A stretch of DNA of 24,947 nt from Paenarthrobacter nitroguajacolicus JCM 14115 (lineage in GTDB: Bacteria; Actinomycetota; Actinomycetes; Actinomycetales; Micrococcaceae), in contig BBFS01000071.1 of assembly GCA_001313365.1 (NCBI GenBank), forward strand, positions 1 through 24,947, given 5' to 3'. Made by a program: the position numbers and the translations under genes. Positions 8,682 to 17,275 of this stretch are shown piece by piece (positions within the stretch are counted from its first letter, which is position 1; every line of letters starts with the position of its first letter). Below the pieces are notes generated by a model. That model did no database searches. It worked only from the letters and a program-made list of their open reading frames with translations, and was not told the DNA's origin.

Positions 8682-9703
8682 AGCGCCACAGTTCTGAAGC
8701 CCAGGTTGCCGCTGGCAGAGTCCGGCGTGTTTGAGCTCCGCGCTGCGAGGCGGTAGCGGTTGCAGTACGAGTCGTGGCAGAGGTAGGAGCCACCGCGCAT
8801 GACCTTTCCGCGGCCGACGCTGGGCTTGCGGGTTCTCCACTGTTCCTTGTGCCAGGCACGTCTTGTAGTACTTGGGCAGGAACCAGTCGCTGCACCACTC
8901 CCAGACATTTCCGCTGGTTTGGTACAGCCCGTAGCCGTTGGGGGGGCGGAATGACCTGGCGGGCGCGGTGGTGAGGTAACCGTCGTCGATCGTGTTGAGG
9001 GAGGGAATTCCCCTTGCCAAATGTTGCAGTTATGAGCGGCTTGGTCGGGCGCTTCGTTGTGCAGGTCATTGCCCCAGGGGGGGTAGCGCTGCCCGGACAG
9101 CCCGCCGCGGGCCGCGTATTCCCACTCGGCTTCCGTGGGCAGGCGACGGCCGGCCCAATGGCAGTAGGCCAAGGCATCGTTGTGCGAAACATGCGTGACG
9201 GGATGGTCGGGGGATGTCTGTCCAGCTGGAGAGTGGTCCGGCCGGGTGCGCCCAGTCGGCACCACGGACGTTGAGCCACCACGGGACGTTGTTGACCCTG
9301 TTGAGGATGTCGCGTGGGTCTGCTTTCACGGCAAGGTGGAACACCGCTGACGTTCCGTAGGTTTCCGACTCGGTGCGGTGGCCAGTGGCGTCGGCGAACT
9401 CGGCGAACTCTTCATTGGTTACGGTGGTGGCACTGATCCGGAATGTTGAGACGGACACTTCGTGCACAGGCGACTCGCCGTCGTCGCCGTAGCCTCGTTG
9501 AAGGGATCGCCCATGGCGAAGGTTCCCGCGGGAATCTCGAGTCATTGACTTCGTCTATGTGTGAGGCACCGTCGGCGGCGGAAGGCTCGACGGCGGTGCT
9601 CGCCGTCGGATGGTCGCCGGCTGTTCGAAGGGGGGGGAGTCGTGGCCCCCGGCTCGGAGTGATCCCGGGCGGCAGCACCGGGGGGGCTACAGCAATCTGC
9701 CAT
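8678..9703 (-). CDS. Formylglycine-generating enzyme (FGE/SUMF1 family), frame broken
   Basis: FGE oxidises a cysteine in the C-x-P-x-R motif of sulfatases to formylglycine, their catalytic residue. The pieces assemble to about 340 residues: a polar N-terminus [19 protein letters not shown], then [58 protein letters not shown], the family core [40 protein letters not shown], and the C-terminal [16 protein letters not shown] and [21 protein letters not shown]. The two cysteines in SYLCHDSYC have the five-residue spacing of the copper-binding catalytic pair of aerobic FGEs, so this is likely a true FGE and not an EgtB-like relative. Frame breaks are near 8840, 9000, 9080, 9230 and 9510. The ATG at 9703 has AAGG upstream; GTG 9727 is an in-frame alternative. 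No sulfatase gene is in the window. Confidence 0.87.
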
Positions 9704-9788
9704 CTCAACCTTCTGTCTGAATTCCACCTGCTAGTACTTTAGCGGGGGGGTCCGGTTGCCTGCTACACGCTCCCGCTCAACCCCTCGC

Positions 9789-9910
9789 CAGCGCACCCGT
9801 TGCGGCTAGGCGCATCCTCGTACGCTTTGTGGCGCACCCCTTGCCGCCGTCAGCACCACTCATACGCCTGTGGCGCGCCGTTTTCCGCCGGGCGCACCCG
9901 TTCTTACGGG
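9789..9910. repeat. Degenerate repeats of about 41-42 bases with hairpin potential
   Basis: TACGCTTTGTGGCGCACC (from 9821, continuing CCTTGCCGCC) and TACGCCTGTGGCGCGCCG (from 9863, continuing TTTTCCGCC) are diverged copies 42 bases apart. A third partial copy AGCGCACCCGTTGCGGC starts at 9790, and GGCGCACCCGTTCTTACGG at 9891 is a fourth fragment with a small hairpin (CCCGT-TCTT-ACGGG). CTTGCCGCCG (about 9840-9849) can also pair with CGGCGGCAA at about 9926-9936. The function is unknown; it may be a decayed dispersed repeat or a structured leader. Confidence 0.5.
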
Positions 9911-10005
9911 GGGCGATCGGCGGCAACGGGCGCGGGCATCGGACAGCCCCCCCACACGCGCAGAGTGATGAAAAGTGATTTCTGTGGTCAGTTTCGATCA
10001 TCATC

Positions 10006-10035
10006 TTGCAAAAAGCGATGCGAGTCACTTATGGT
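10006..10035 (+). promoter_or_regulatory. Candidate sigma70-type promoter of the sugar ABC operon
   Basis: A -35-like TTGCAA (10006-10011) and a -10-like TATGGT (10030-10035) are separated by 18 bases. They lie in an AT-richer patch about 70-100 bases before the first permease. The LacI-type operator follows directly, which supports the position of the start site. The leader of roughly 60 bases ends in GAGGAG-like sequence before the ATG at 10105. Confidence 0.6.
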
Positions 10036-10037
10036 TT

Positions 10038-10051
10038 GTTAAACGGTTAAC
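10038..10051. promoter_or_regulatory. LacI-family operator (GTTAAACGGTTAAC)
   Basis: The 14-mer GTTAAACGGTTAAC is nearly palindromic around a central CG, the hallmark of GalR/LacI operators (T-N-A-A-A-C-G-N-T-T-N-A type). It begins two bases after the candidate -10 box, where a bound repressor would block transcription. The LacI-family gene in the same operon (13908-14951) is the obvious candidate to bind it. Confidence 0.75.
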
Positions 10052-10104
10052 GAGCGTGGTCTAAATCACATTGGTGGTTTCGGCTCAGCACTTGAGGAGA
10101 CAGC

Positions 10105-11140
10105 ATGAACTCGACGACGGAACAGGCTCCGGCATTGCCCGAAGCTCGCCGAGTCCCGGGTCCGCCAGGCGGAAACGCCTCCGGACCCGGTCATAAGAAG
10201 CGGAAGAGGAGCAAGGTCCCGCAGCAGAGTTTCCGATCGCGCCTGCGACGCGACAAGCAGATGCTGCTCATGATGCTCCCGGGTGTGGCCTTCCTGTTGC
10301 TCTTCTTCTACATACCGATCCTCGGCAACGTCATAGCGTTCCAGGACTACCAGCCCTATCTGGGCATCGGCGACAGCCTGTGGGTCGGCTGGCAGAACTT
10401 CGTGGACCTTTTCGGCAATCCGGACTTCGTTCACGCCTTCTGGAACACGCTGTACCTCGCCGCCTGGCAGTTGGTCTTCCTGTTCCCCCGTGCCGCTTGT
10501 ATTGGCGCTGATTGTGGATTCACTGATCAGCACCCGGGTTCGGCGGATCTTCCAAAGCATCGCCTACCTGCCGCACTTCCTGTCCTGGGTGTTGGTGATC
10601 GCGTTCTTCCAGCAAATGCTGGGCGGTGCAGGCTTCGTCAACAACCTGCTCCGGGACTGGGGCATGGAGCCAATTCCCTTCATGACCAACCCGGAGACGT
10701 TCCCGGTGATGGTGGTGGTCCAGATGATCTGGAAAGACGCCGGCTGGGCCATGATCATCTTCCTCGCTGCGTTGGCCAGCATTGATGCTTCGCTCTACGA
10801 AGCTGCAGCGGCTGACGGTGCGGGACGATGGCGCAGGATGTGGCACATCACCCTGCCCGGCCTCAGGCCCGTGATCGTCCTCCTCCTCATCCTTCGCATC
10901 GGCGACATTCTTTCCGTCGGATTTGAACAGTTCATCCTGCAGCGGGACGCCGTGGGAGCCGGAGCCGCGGAAGTGCTGGACACCTTCACCTACTACACCG
11001 GCGTGGTAGGAGGCGGCTGGAGCTCGGGCGCGGCAGCCGGCCTGGCCAAGGGCGTAGTCAGCGCGCTGCTGATCTACGGCGCCAACAAACTTGCCCACCG
11101 CTTCGGCGAAGACGGAATCTTCGCAAAACAAGTGCGCTGA
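10105..11140 (+). CDS. Sugar ABC transporter permease, LplB-like (one frame break)
   Basis: Inner-membrane subunit of a CUT1-type carbohydrate importer, about 345 residues. A basic cytoplasmic N-terminus (KKRKRSKVPQQSFRSRLRRD) leads into the first helix MLLMMLPGVAFLLLFFYIPI. Further helices follow, and the ATPase-docking loop EAAAADGAGRWRRMWHITLP (about 10799-10858) carries the family's E-A-A...G signature. The C-terminal half includes DILSVGFEQFILQRD, typical of the LplB/YtcP subgroup. The frame changes once, at the C run at 10485-10489 (F-L-F-P-V-P-L-V-L is expected); the rest is intact. It is the first gene of the operon and starts right after the LacI-controlled promoter. Substrate: a sugar or oligosaccharide, not identifiable from the sequence. 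Confidence 0.92.
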
Positions 11141-11185
11141 AAGCCACGCTGACCCGCGCGCCTGTCGCACAAGGAGAACCCCCCC

Positions 11186-12118
11186 ATGGCAACAACACTT
11201 TTCACCAAGAAACCCCCCCGGGAGCTTAGCTACAACCCCCCCAAGCGCCCCGTGTGGAAGGAAAAGCCTTCCGCCCTGTATCAAACGGTCAAAGCGGTAG
11301 TCCTGATTGTCTTCAGCTTGTCCATCCTGACGCCCATTCTGCTGGTGGTCTCAACCTCCCTCGCCGACACCGAACAGCTCGTGGAGCCGGCGGTTCGTGC
11401 TCTGGCCGGAACGTCCAACCTTGGAGGCCTACGCCACCATCTTCAAGGGACCCATGGTGCTGCAGTCACTCGGGGGGGTCAGCATGCTGGTCACAGCGGT
11501 TGGCACCATCCTGGCGCTGTTCGTCACCATCACCATGGCTTACGCCACCAGCCGCACGGTTCTGTTCGGCCGGCCGGTGATCCTCGCAGTCCTGTTCACT
11601 CTCCTGTTTGCGCCGGGCCTGATTCCGTCCTTCCTGATGATCCGCCAACTCGGTCTGCTGGATTCGTTGTGGTCGCTGATCCTCCCGGGAATCTTCGGGG
11701 GGGCCTTCAACTTTGTGGTGATGCGTTCGTTCTTCATGAACATCCCGGGTGAACTGATCGAAAGTGCCAGGATCGACGGCGCCAACGACTGGCAAATCCT
11801 GTGGCGAATTGTGATGCCGCTGTCCAAAGCCGTGATCGCCGTCGTCGGACTGTTTTACGCGGTCGGGTTCTGGAACTCGTTCTTCAACGCCCTGCTCTAC
11901 ATCAACGATCACAGCAAGTGGCCCATCCAGTTGCTGCTCCGCAACTTCGTGGTCCAAGGCAGCGGTGCAGCGGACCAGCTGGGAATCACTACCACTCCGC
12001 CGCCGCAGTCCATCCAGATGGCCGTTGTGGTGGTGGCACTCGTCCCGATCCTGATGGTCTACCCGTTCCTCCAAAAACACTTTGCCAAGGGCGTCATCAC
12101 AGCGCCGTCAAGGGCTGA
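11186..12118 (+). CDS. Sugar ABC transporter permease, YtcP/AraQ-like (frame broken)
   Basis: Second membrane subunit, forming the translocation pore with the preceding permease; about 310 residues. A basic N-terminus and the first helix (VVLIVFSLSILTPILLVVST) are followed by five more helices and the docking loop ESARIDGANDWQILWRIVMP (about 11758-11817). The late segment GITTTPPPQSIQMAVVVVAL and a final helix before FLQKHFAKGVI fit the subgroup. AAGGAG lies upstream of the ATG at 11186. Frame changes occur near 11390, where the expected text is F-V-L-W-P-E-R-P, and near 12102, where restoring one G gives K-G-V-I-T-G-A-V-K-G and a TGA stop at 12116-12118. That K-G-V-x-x-G-A-V-K-G ending is standard for the family, so I prefer it to the longer observed frame ending at 12134. 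Confidence 0.9.
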
Positions 12119-12186
12119 TACAGCTCCTCAATGACCGAAACTCAAAATCCTCAGAAATGAAGCAAGTAACCAGAAAGGGTTATGCC

Positions 12187-13852
12187 ATGACGAGCACTAC
12201 CTCTCAGGCTGGATTCAGCCGCCGCGGTTTCCTTGGCCTTGCCGGCCTGGCCGTGACCGCTGCAGGTTTGTCCGCCTGCGGTGGTGGCGGAGCCGCGAGC
12301 AACGGAGGCGCAGCTGCCTCCGCGTCGGTCAAGCTGCCAACGTACAAGGAATTCACCGGCGTCACCCCCCCGGACATCGCGGGCAACGCCAAGGGCCTCC
12401 AGGCCGGCTACTTCAAACTGCCCACTGCTGTGCAGTCCGTCAAAACGCCGCCGCTCAAGGGCAAGGTCACCGGCCTGACCGAAACCTTCGAGACCATGAG
12501 CAGCCTGAAGGACAATCCCTTCTGGCAGCGCTCAATTCCAAGCTCGGCGGCGACCTGGAGCTGCAAATCGCCGAAGACATCGGAGACGGGTACCCGGCAA
12601 AGTTCGCCACTGTCCTGGCCAGCAACGATCTTCCGGACATGATGTGGGTTCCGCCGAACCAGGCATCCCCAACGTCGGTCCGATGCTCGAAGCCAAGTTC
12701 CAGGACCTGACGCCGTATCTCTCCGGTGACGCTGTCCTTGAGTACCCCAACCTGGCGGCGCTGAAGCCCGATTCCTGGAAGACCGCCGTCGTGAACGGCA
12801 AGATCTGGGGGGGAGCTCCCATCCCCAGCACCCCCGTTCGGTCAGGTGTACCTTGGCAACCACGAGATGTGGGCCCAGGTGGGTGGCTTCGGAGCTGCCA
12901 GTGCCGAAGAATTTTTGGAAAAAGCCAAGGAACTGACCCGTCCGGGCGACCAGAAGTACGCGCTGGAACCCGCGTACATCAATGCCCTCCACATGGTCAC
13001 TGAATGGTTTGGTGCCCCCGAACAGCTGGGCCGTCAATAAGGACCGCACCCTCACCCACCTGTACGAAACCGACGAATACATGGCCGGCGTCGAGTTCAC
13101 CGCCAAGATGTTCGCAGCGGGAGTCTTCTACCCTGACTCCAAAGCCACGGACATCCGGTCGCGCGTCGCCAACGGCAGCGTGGCAGCCCAAGTGGTGGTG
13201 GGTCCGCACGATATCCGCAGCTACCGTGCCCTGAACAAAGACGCCCGGTTCGACATCCTGATTCCGTTCAGTGCAGACGGCAAGGTCAAGCCCGTCTACG
13301 ACATGGGCTACGGAACCGTGGGCTTCACCCCCCCGTTCAAGAAGGCTGAAGAGGGCAAGATCCGCGAGCTGCTGGCGCTGATCAACTACCTGTCGGCGCG
13401 TTCGGCACGGTGGAGTACATGCAGAAGAACTTCGGCGAGCTGGGCCAGGACTACACCATCGACGCCGCGGGCAACCCGGCGCGCACCGAAACAGGCACCA
13501 CCAATGCGCCCGGCCTGGTTTCGGCGTTGAACATCATGTCCAGCCCGGAGAACGTCATCTTCAATCCGGGTTTCGACGACGACACACGGTACGTCAGCCA
13601 GCAGGAAGAAAAGCTGCTTGAGTTCGCGTGGCGTAACCCCCCCACCAACGGTTCCTACTCGGACACCAACGCCAAGGTGGGCGCCAAGATCACCAAGCAG
13701 CTGCGCGACAAGGTAGTGGACATCATTACCGGCCGCGCCAAGATCGACGAACTCAAGGACGCGGTCAAGCGCTGGAAGAGCGAAGGCGGCGACAAGATGC
13801 GCGATGAATACCAGGCCGCGTTGGACCCAATGCGCCGGTATTCAGGAGCTAG
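12187..13852 (+). CDS. Extracellular solute-binding lipoprotein of the sugar ABC transporter (frame broken)
   Basis: Substrate-binding protein, exported and lipid-anchored outside the membrane, about 555 residues, as large as LipO-type binding proteins. The N-terminus MTSTTSQAGFSRRGFLGLAG has a twin-arginine motif (SRRGFLG), then a hydrophobic stretch and the lipobox LSAC with the acylated Cys at about residue 33, followed by a Gly/Ala/Ser linker. Later segments include DGYPAKFATVLASNDLPDMM, YLSGDAVLEYPNLAALKPDS, KIWGAPIPSTPFGQVYLGNH and KPVYDMGYGTVGFTP. Frame breaks lie near 12528, 12652, 12810, 12832, 13010, 13330 and 13400. The end is uncertain: one restored C near 13826 gives L-D-P-N-A-P-V-F-R-S and a TAG at 13850-13852; without it the frame runs into the regulator gene. 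No ATPase gene follows. Confidence 0.88.
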
Positions 13853-13907
13853 CCTCAAACCAACAACGAACCAACACGCAGATACGAAGAACACAGCAGG
13901 GGGAACC

Positions 13908-14951
13908 ATGGCAAAAGCGAGCAGCACAGGAGTCAGGCCGACCATCGCATGGTGGCCGAACTGGCGGGCGTCTCCACGGCCACGGTTTCCTACGTGCTTT
14001 CGGGTCGCCGCGGTGATGGCGGACCAGGAGTGTCGGATCCGACGGCGGAAAAGGTCAAAGCCGCTGCGGAGCGGCTTGGCTACCGCCCCCCCAACCAGGC
14101 GGCCCGGGCCATCCGGACGGGACGCACGAATACCGTGATCCTGTCATTGACCATGCTGTCCGATCCGTGGTCGTTGTCCGTCATTGAGGCTGTTCAGAAG
14201 GCGGCAGTCCCGCAGGGCGTCACACCGATGATCCTGGGTGACGCCGATTGGGTCAAAGTTCTGGGTACTCATAATGCCGATGCTGTGTTCGTGGATGCGG
14301 TCCGTCCTGATCAGCGGGAAGCCCTGCGCAAGCTCGCCGAGCACGGCACCACGCTGGTGGTCTTTGACGAAGAGGTACAAGCGGACGGCTTCGATGTCAT
14401 CCGTTCCATCGCCGGACCGGCTGCCGCATGGCCGTGGAGCATCTGCTCCACGGCCACCGGAGGATTGCCTGCCTGACCCCGGCAACGGCAGCGGGCACCT
14501 CTGGCGGGACCAGATACCGGGCCTACTCGGATGCCTTGGCCGCGGCGAACATCCAGGAACGGGACGACTACGTGGGCCTGTTCGACGGCACCAGCGCGGG
14601 GGCTTACGCGGCGGCAACGCGACTGTTGAGCCTGCCGGACCGTCCCACCGCCATCTATGCCACCACGGACTACGCAGCAGTAAGTGCCATCAACGCAGCC
14701 AGCGCCTGGGCCTCGCCGTGGGCACCGACGTGGACATCATCGGTGTGGGCAACACCGTGGAGGGCGAACGGATGTCACCGTCACTGAGCACCGTGGGCCC
14801 TGTTGACTTCTTCGACAAACTCGCCCGGCTGCTCCTACGGCGGGCAACAGGTCACCCCGCGCCGGAGTCACCCGGCGTCCTCGACTTCCCCTGGCACTTG
14901 TTCGTGCGAGAATCGGCGCCGCACCGCAGCGCTGCAACCAAGCTTTACTAG
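13908..14951 (+). CDS. LacI/GalR-family transcriptional regulator (frame broken)
   Basis: Cytoplasmic repressor of about 345 residues. The helix-turn-helix is VAELAGVSTATVSYVLSGRR (about residues 15-35), followed by the hinge region VKAAAERLGYRPPNQAARAI and a periplasmic-binding-protein-like effector domain (TVILSLTMLSDPWSLSVIEA, AVEHLLHGHRRIACL, DRPTAIYATTDYAAVSAINA, DIIGVGNTVEGERMSPSLST). Frame changes near 13947, 14415 and 14702 each fit one lost C or G; for example I-A-M-V-A-E needs GCCATG where GCATG is seen. The ATG at 13908 follows GGGGGAACC. Sitting inside the transport operon, it most likely binds the operator at 10038-10051 and senses the imported sugar or a product. Confidence 0.9.
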
Positions 14952-14977
14952 GAATCAGCAGAAGGAAATTGAACATC

Positions 14978-16168
14978 ATGGAAAAGGATTTGAAGGTCGG
15001 CATCGTGGGTTTCGGCCTGCGTTCAGGGCTGTGGAAGCACGCCCACAAGCCCGGCCAAGGCTCCGAGGTCACTGTAGTTTGTGACCTCAGCGAACGTGGC
15101 CGGGCAGACGCCGCTGAACGCATCCCGTCGGCCCGCGTCACAGGGGATCTTGAGGAGCTGCTGAGCAGCGGGATCGACGCCGTCCTGGTCCTGACCCCCC
15201 GATAACCAGCACGCCGCCGTCGCTGTCCGAACGCTCAAGGCGGGTATCCCTACCTTCTGCGAAAAGCCACTGGACATCACGGTGGAGGCTGCGGACCTGA
15301 TCCTGAAGACGGCCTACGAGACCGGGACGCGTTTGTACGTGGGCCACAACATGCGCCACATGCCCGTGGTGGTCCAGATGCGCCAACTGATCGAGGACGG
15401 CAGGATCGGCGACGTCAAAGCGGTCTGGTGCCGCCACTTTGTGGGGGCACGGGGGGAGATTACTACTTCAAGGACTGGCACGCCCAGCGCGCCAACGTCA
15501 CGTCCCTTCTCCTCCAAAAAGGTGCCCACGACATCGACGTGATCCACTGGCTGGCCGGCGGATACACCAAGCGGGTTGCCGCCGTCGGAGATCTTGCGGT
15601 CTACGGCGACGTGGCCAACCGCAGCAACAACGCCGGCAAGCGCATGGGGGACTGGTTCTCCATGGACAACTGGCCGCCCACCGAGCAGAAGGACCTGGCG
15701 GAGGTGATCGACGTCGAGGACATTTCCATGATGAACATGGTGCTGGATAACGGCGTCCTGGCCAGCTACCAGCAGTGCCACTTCACGCCGGACTACTGGC
15801 GGAACTACACCGTCATCGGCACCAAGGGCCGGATCGAGAACCTTGGCGATGGACCGGGGGGGGAAACCATCAACGTGTGGACCAGCCGGACGTCCGGCTA
15901 TGCGGCGCCGGACGAGGTCATCACCATTCAGGATGGCGAGGGTGGCCACGGCGGTGCCGATCCCCGGTTGATCGAGGAATTCCTGCGCTTTGCCTCCGAC
16001 GGCGGCCAGACCCAGACAAGCCCGATTGCAGCGCGACAGGCTGTAGTGGCCGGCATCCTCGCGGCAGAATCCCTACGCGGTGACGGCTCGGCCCGCGAGG
16101 TACCGGAGCTGCCGGCCGAACTGGTGGAGTATTTCGACGCCGGCCAGCCCGCCCTGGTCCGCGACTGA
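14978..16168 (+). CDS. Gfo/Idh/MocA-family NAD(P)-dependent oxidoreductase (frame broken)
   Basis: Soluble sugar dehydrogenase-type enzyme, about 395 residues. The N-terminal Rossmann fold is clear: KVGIVGFGLRSGLWKHAH with the dinucleotide-binding Gly residues, TVVCDLSERGRADAAERI, and the signature GIPTFCEKPLDITVE, in which the Lys of EKP is a catalytic residue. The C-terminal GFO/IDH domain contains LLLQKGAHDIDVIHWLAGGY with the K-x-x-H-D-I-D pattern. It closes with AARQAVVAGILAAESLRGDG. Frame changes near 15198 and 15450-15463 lie at C/G runs. AAGGA precedes the ATG. It is the last gene of the operon, so it probably oxidises or rearranges the imported sugar; the substrate cannot be assigned. 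The stop is followed at once by a long palindrome. Confidence 0.9.
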
Positions 16169-16170
16169 CC

Positions 16171-16230
16171 AAGTAGGTCGCACTTAAGCGCGTTTTGGGC
16201 GCTCAAAACGCGCTCTGCTGCTACCTAGTT
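16171..16230. terminator. Long palindromic element between convergent genes (copy 2), probable bidirectional terminator
   Basis: A perfect 11-bp stem, AGCGCGTTTTG (16187-16197) with CAAAACGCGCT (16204-16214), encloses a 6-base loop. The outer arms AAGTAGGTCGCA (16171-16182) and TGCTACCTAGTT (16219-16230) are inverted copies with 10 of 12 matches. The element lies between the converging oxidoreductase and LysR genes, and the LysR stop codon (16225-16227) is inside the right arm. It is a second copy of the element at 1-42. It has no U-tract, as is common for actinobacterial hairpin terminators. Confidence 0.75.
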
Positions 16231-17167
16231 GGGTGAGCGCGGGCTCGATAGTTCGACAAGCTCGGTCATGACGGTTTGAAGTGACTCGCAAACCGTCATG
16301 ACCGATTTTCGCTTCAGTGTCTCCGGCCGGGCCAGGATGTCGATCTTGCGCACCGAATTCACTCCCGACAGCGGACGCAGCAGCACTCCGGCGTCCAACA
16401 CACGGCGTGCCGTGAACCGCGGCAACAGCCCGATCGCGCCACCGGCAGACACCAGCGCCGCCACCGTCGAATAGTCGTTGATGCGGTGCAGCACCTCTGC
16501 CGGTCGTCCACTCACAGCAACGACGGCGGCAAGGACGTCTGCAGGGGGGGAGTAGCCGTCGCGGCTGGTCACCCAGGATTCACCCACGACGTCGGACGGC
16601 TCCAGTTCGCGCCGGGATGCCAGCGGGTGATCCGCGGGGGAGCGCAACGTCCAGAGGCTCATCGGCGAGTGGAATCACCGCTACCTTGTCTTCCGGCCAG
16701 GACGGGCTGTTGTCCATGCGGTGTGCCAAAACGAGGTCGTACCGTGCGGCTAACCCCGGGAAATCCTCCTGGGCCACATCCTCATCGGAGAGGCGCAGGC
16801 GAGGCGACTTCCCGCCGTCGGACGCCAACAGTGCCGCCAAAGGCGCAAACAGCGCCTGCCCCCCCGCGCTGTGAAAAGCGCTGACGCTCACCGGCGCGTC
16901 CGGAGCGTCGTGATAGGCGCCGATCGCGGCCCGCGCGTCTGCCATGGCGTTCACGACGGCGGCACCCGCCTCTGCCAGGACGCGGCCTGCATCCGTGAGC
17001 ACCAGAGCCCGGCCTTCTTTGCGCGTCAACGGCACGTCCACGGATTTCTGTAGCAGTGCGAGCTGTTGTGAAACTGCCGACGGAGTCACCATCAAAGTCT
17101 CAGCGACAGCCTTCACGCTTCCCAGGTCTCCGAGTTCGCGAAGCATCTGCAACTGATGAATTTCCAT
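16225..17167 (-). CDS. LysR-family transcriptional regulator (frame broken once or twice)
   Basis: DNA-binding regulator of about 313 residues. The N-terminal winged helix-turn-helix is MEIHQLQMLRELGDLGSVKA then VAETLMVTPSAVSQQLALLQ, with the usual S-A-V-S-Q-Q-L recognition helix and RALVLTDAGRVLAEAG. The effector domain follows (SVSAFHSAGGQALFAPLAAL, YDLVLAHRMDNSPSWPEDKV, then after the break DHPLASRRELEPSDVVGESW and ALVSAGGAIGLLPRFTARRV). The frame breaks near 16637 at a G run, where A-L-P-A-D-H-P-L-A is expected. The ATG at 17167 gives the canonical N-terminus; an in-frame TTG lies two codons before it. It is divergent from tdh-kbl, so it probably controls them and itself. The effector is unknown; threonine or glycine are natural guesses. 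Confidence 0.88.
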
Positions 17168-17214
17168 TAGCAAATACTAAATCGTTGATTGAGAAGATTC
17201 TAGTTGTGCTAAAT
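17166..17214. promoter_or_regulatory. Divergent control region with candidate LysR-type sites
   Basis: Two inverted-repeat motifs share a CTAA core: TTAG-CAAATA-CTAA (17167-17180) and TCTAG-TTGTG-CTAAA (17199-17213), about 33 bases apart. They fit the loose T-N11-A pattern of LysR-type binding sites and lie in an AT-richer stretch between the LysR gene and tdh. TAGAAT on the minus strand (17197-17202) is a possible -10 box for the LysR gene. Confidence 0.5.
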
Positions 17215-17275
17215 CATGCGTGGGGGCTCTAATGGATTCAGCAGCAGTGAAGCAGCCCCGGCAGTGAGGAATTCC

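Larger units (their letters stand above)
9704..10104. other. Gene-free interval with GC-rich repeats and the ABC operon promoter
   Basis: I find no credible gene here. The interval separates the divergent FGE and sugar-transport genes. It holds three degenerate GC-rich repeats (9789-9900), a possible long-range stem, and then an abruptly AT-richer stretch (from about 9965) with the operon's promoter and operator, all listed separately. Confidence 0.6.

Noticed and set aside
9731..9742. CTAGTACTTTAG as an operator for the FGE gene
   Set aside because: It is an imperfect palindrome found only once, with no regulator to match; too weak to list as a feature.
9800..10042. Open frame of 80 codons across the intergenic region
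   Set aside because: It is Arg/Ser/Cys-rich, overlaps the promoter and operator, has no ribosome site and resembles shadow frames of GC-rich DNA.
12119..12134. Permease stop at 12134 (frame seen in the raw sequence)
   Set aside because: The family-typical K-G-V-x-x-G-A-V-K-G ending appears in the adjacent frame and stops at 12118 after one restored G.
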